From Thermodesulfobacteriota bacterium (GTDB lineage Bacteria > Desulfobacterota > Syntrophobacteria > BM002), in the NCBI GenBank assembly GCA_947259475.1, contig CAMYLW010000140.1, forward strand, positions 1 through 5,557: a stretch of 5,557 nucleotides of DNA, in the 5' to 3' direction. Of this stretch, positions 4,995-5,557 are shown one piece after another. The position numbers were made by a program, and so were the translations under genes. The notes under the pieces were generated by a model. The model had not been told where the DNA came from and searched no databases. It saw nothing but the letters and a program-made list of their open reading frames with translations. Position 1 is the stretch's first letter, and each line of letters begins with the position of its first letter.

Positions 4995-5557
4995 ATGAAC
5001 GAGCAACTAATAAAAACCGCCGTAGACTGCGTCAAGGAGGGCGGCGCTGTTCTGCTGAATTACCACAATAAACTTCAAACGTTGCAGATCCAGTCCAAAG
5101 GTCGTTTTGACTACGTGACTGAGGCAGACCTGGCAGCACAGGAAGCCATCGTCCAACTGATCCAGAGTCGCCACCCGGACCATGAGATTTTGGCCGAAGA
5201 AGACGAGAGCAGTACAGGCCAGAACGCGAGCCGCTGGTTGGTGGACCCACTGGACGGCACCACAAACTTCATTCATGGTTTCCCCGTTTTTGCGGTGAGC
5301 GTTGCCTTGGAATATAAGGATGCCATAGTTTTGGGAGCGGTATACGATCCCTGCCGCCAAGAGCTCTTTCTCGCTCAGAAAGGGCATGGTGCCACCCTTA
5401 ATGGCCGTCCTATTCAGGTTTCCAACCGACGAAAGGTCGATGAAGCTCTGGTGGCCACTGCTTTCCCCTGGAGGGAGAAAACAATTTTATCTCACTATCT
5501 CAGAGGGTTTAACCGGGTCTTTGCAAAGGTGAGCGATATTCGTCGAGGTGGGTCTGC
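4995..5557 (+). CDS. suhB: inositol-monophosphatase family protein (SuhB-like), C-terminus off the right edge
   Basis: This is a Mg2+-dependent sugar or inositol phosphate phosphatase of the IMPase family. It hydrolyses inositol-1-phosphate or related phosphomonoesters in the cytosol; in some bacteria SuhB also binds the transcription and rRNA-maturation machinery. The 187 visible codons contain the family motifs in order: K35 and D39-Y-V-T-E-A-D45, the metal-binding E68 in ILAEED, the hallmark WLVDPLDGTTNF with D84 and D87, a GAVYDPCRQELF strand (114-125), and the start of the DIRRGGSA segment at 181. Family members are about 260-270 residues, so roughly 80 residues, including the last metal-binding Asp, lie beyond the window. 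The ATG at 4995 follows the purine-rich AGGGGGAG (4985-4992), which lies close to the start. The gene is divergent from the DUF1178 cluster. The family is certain; the symbol is assigned by similarity. Confidence 0.93.
   Translation, partial: MNEQLIKTAVDCVKEGGAVLLNYHNKLQTLQIQSKGRFDYVTEADLAAQEAIVQLIQSRHPDHEILAEEDESSTGQNASRWLVDPLDGTTNFIHGFPVFAVSVALEYKDAIVLGAVYDPCRQELFLAQKGHGATLNGRPIQVSNRRKVDEALVATAFPWREKTILSHYLRGFNRVFAKVSDIRRGGS

Noticed and set aside
5007..5387. 126-codon minus-strand frame opposite the suhB-like gene
   Set aside because: It is antisense to a gene with complete IMPase motifs and has no family resemblance.

Overview
The window looks like an ordinary chromosomal stretch from a free-living, probably anaerobic bacterium. 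An oxalate:formate antiporter-type carrier, a DUF1178 zinc-ribbon protein, a stand-alone HNH nuclease, a SuhB-type phosphatase and an exact Rex-type operator together suggest a Desulfobacterota ('deltaproteobacterial') host. This is inferred from gene content only; no ribosomal or other phylogenetic marker is present.

Layout. (1) Bases 1-1084, minus strand: the first 361 codons of an OFA-family MFS carrier, whose C-terminus lies off the left edge. (2) Bases 1085-2309: a 1.2-kb stretch with no convincing gene. It holds a perfect Rex-like operator, several hairpins, a perfect TATAAT box upstream of the carrier gene and a degenerate 7-bp tandem repeat. (3) Bases 2310-4692, minus strand: four genes in one direction, transcribed in the order DUF1178 zinc-ribbon protein, HNH endonuclease, amidohydrolase-2 family metal hydrolase, then a small unrecognised protein with a possible PD-(D/E)XK nuclease core. 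The last three are tightly spaced (23- and 25-nt gaps). (4) Bases 4693-4994: a divergent promoter region with a candidate promoter on each strand, an inverted repeat over one of them, and a striking 82-bp palindromic element just before the next gene. (5) Bases 4995-5557, plus strand: the first 187 codons of an inositol-monophosphatase family protein (suhB-like), running off the right edge.

The genes do not form one obvious pathway. The carrier would exchange small carboxylates. The amidohydrolase would act on an unknown small carboxylate or amide substrate. The two nuclease-like proteins beside it have no partner that points to a known defence system. The most interesting signals are non-coding: the structured palindrome that closes just before the suhB-like ribosome-binding site, and the orphan Rex operator. 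No new multi-gene system can be claimed from the sequence alone.
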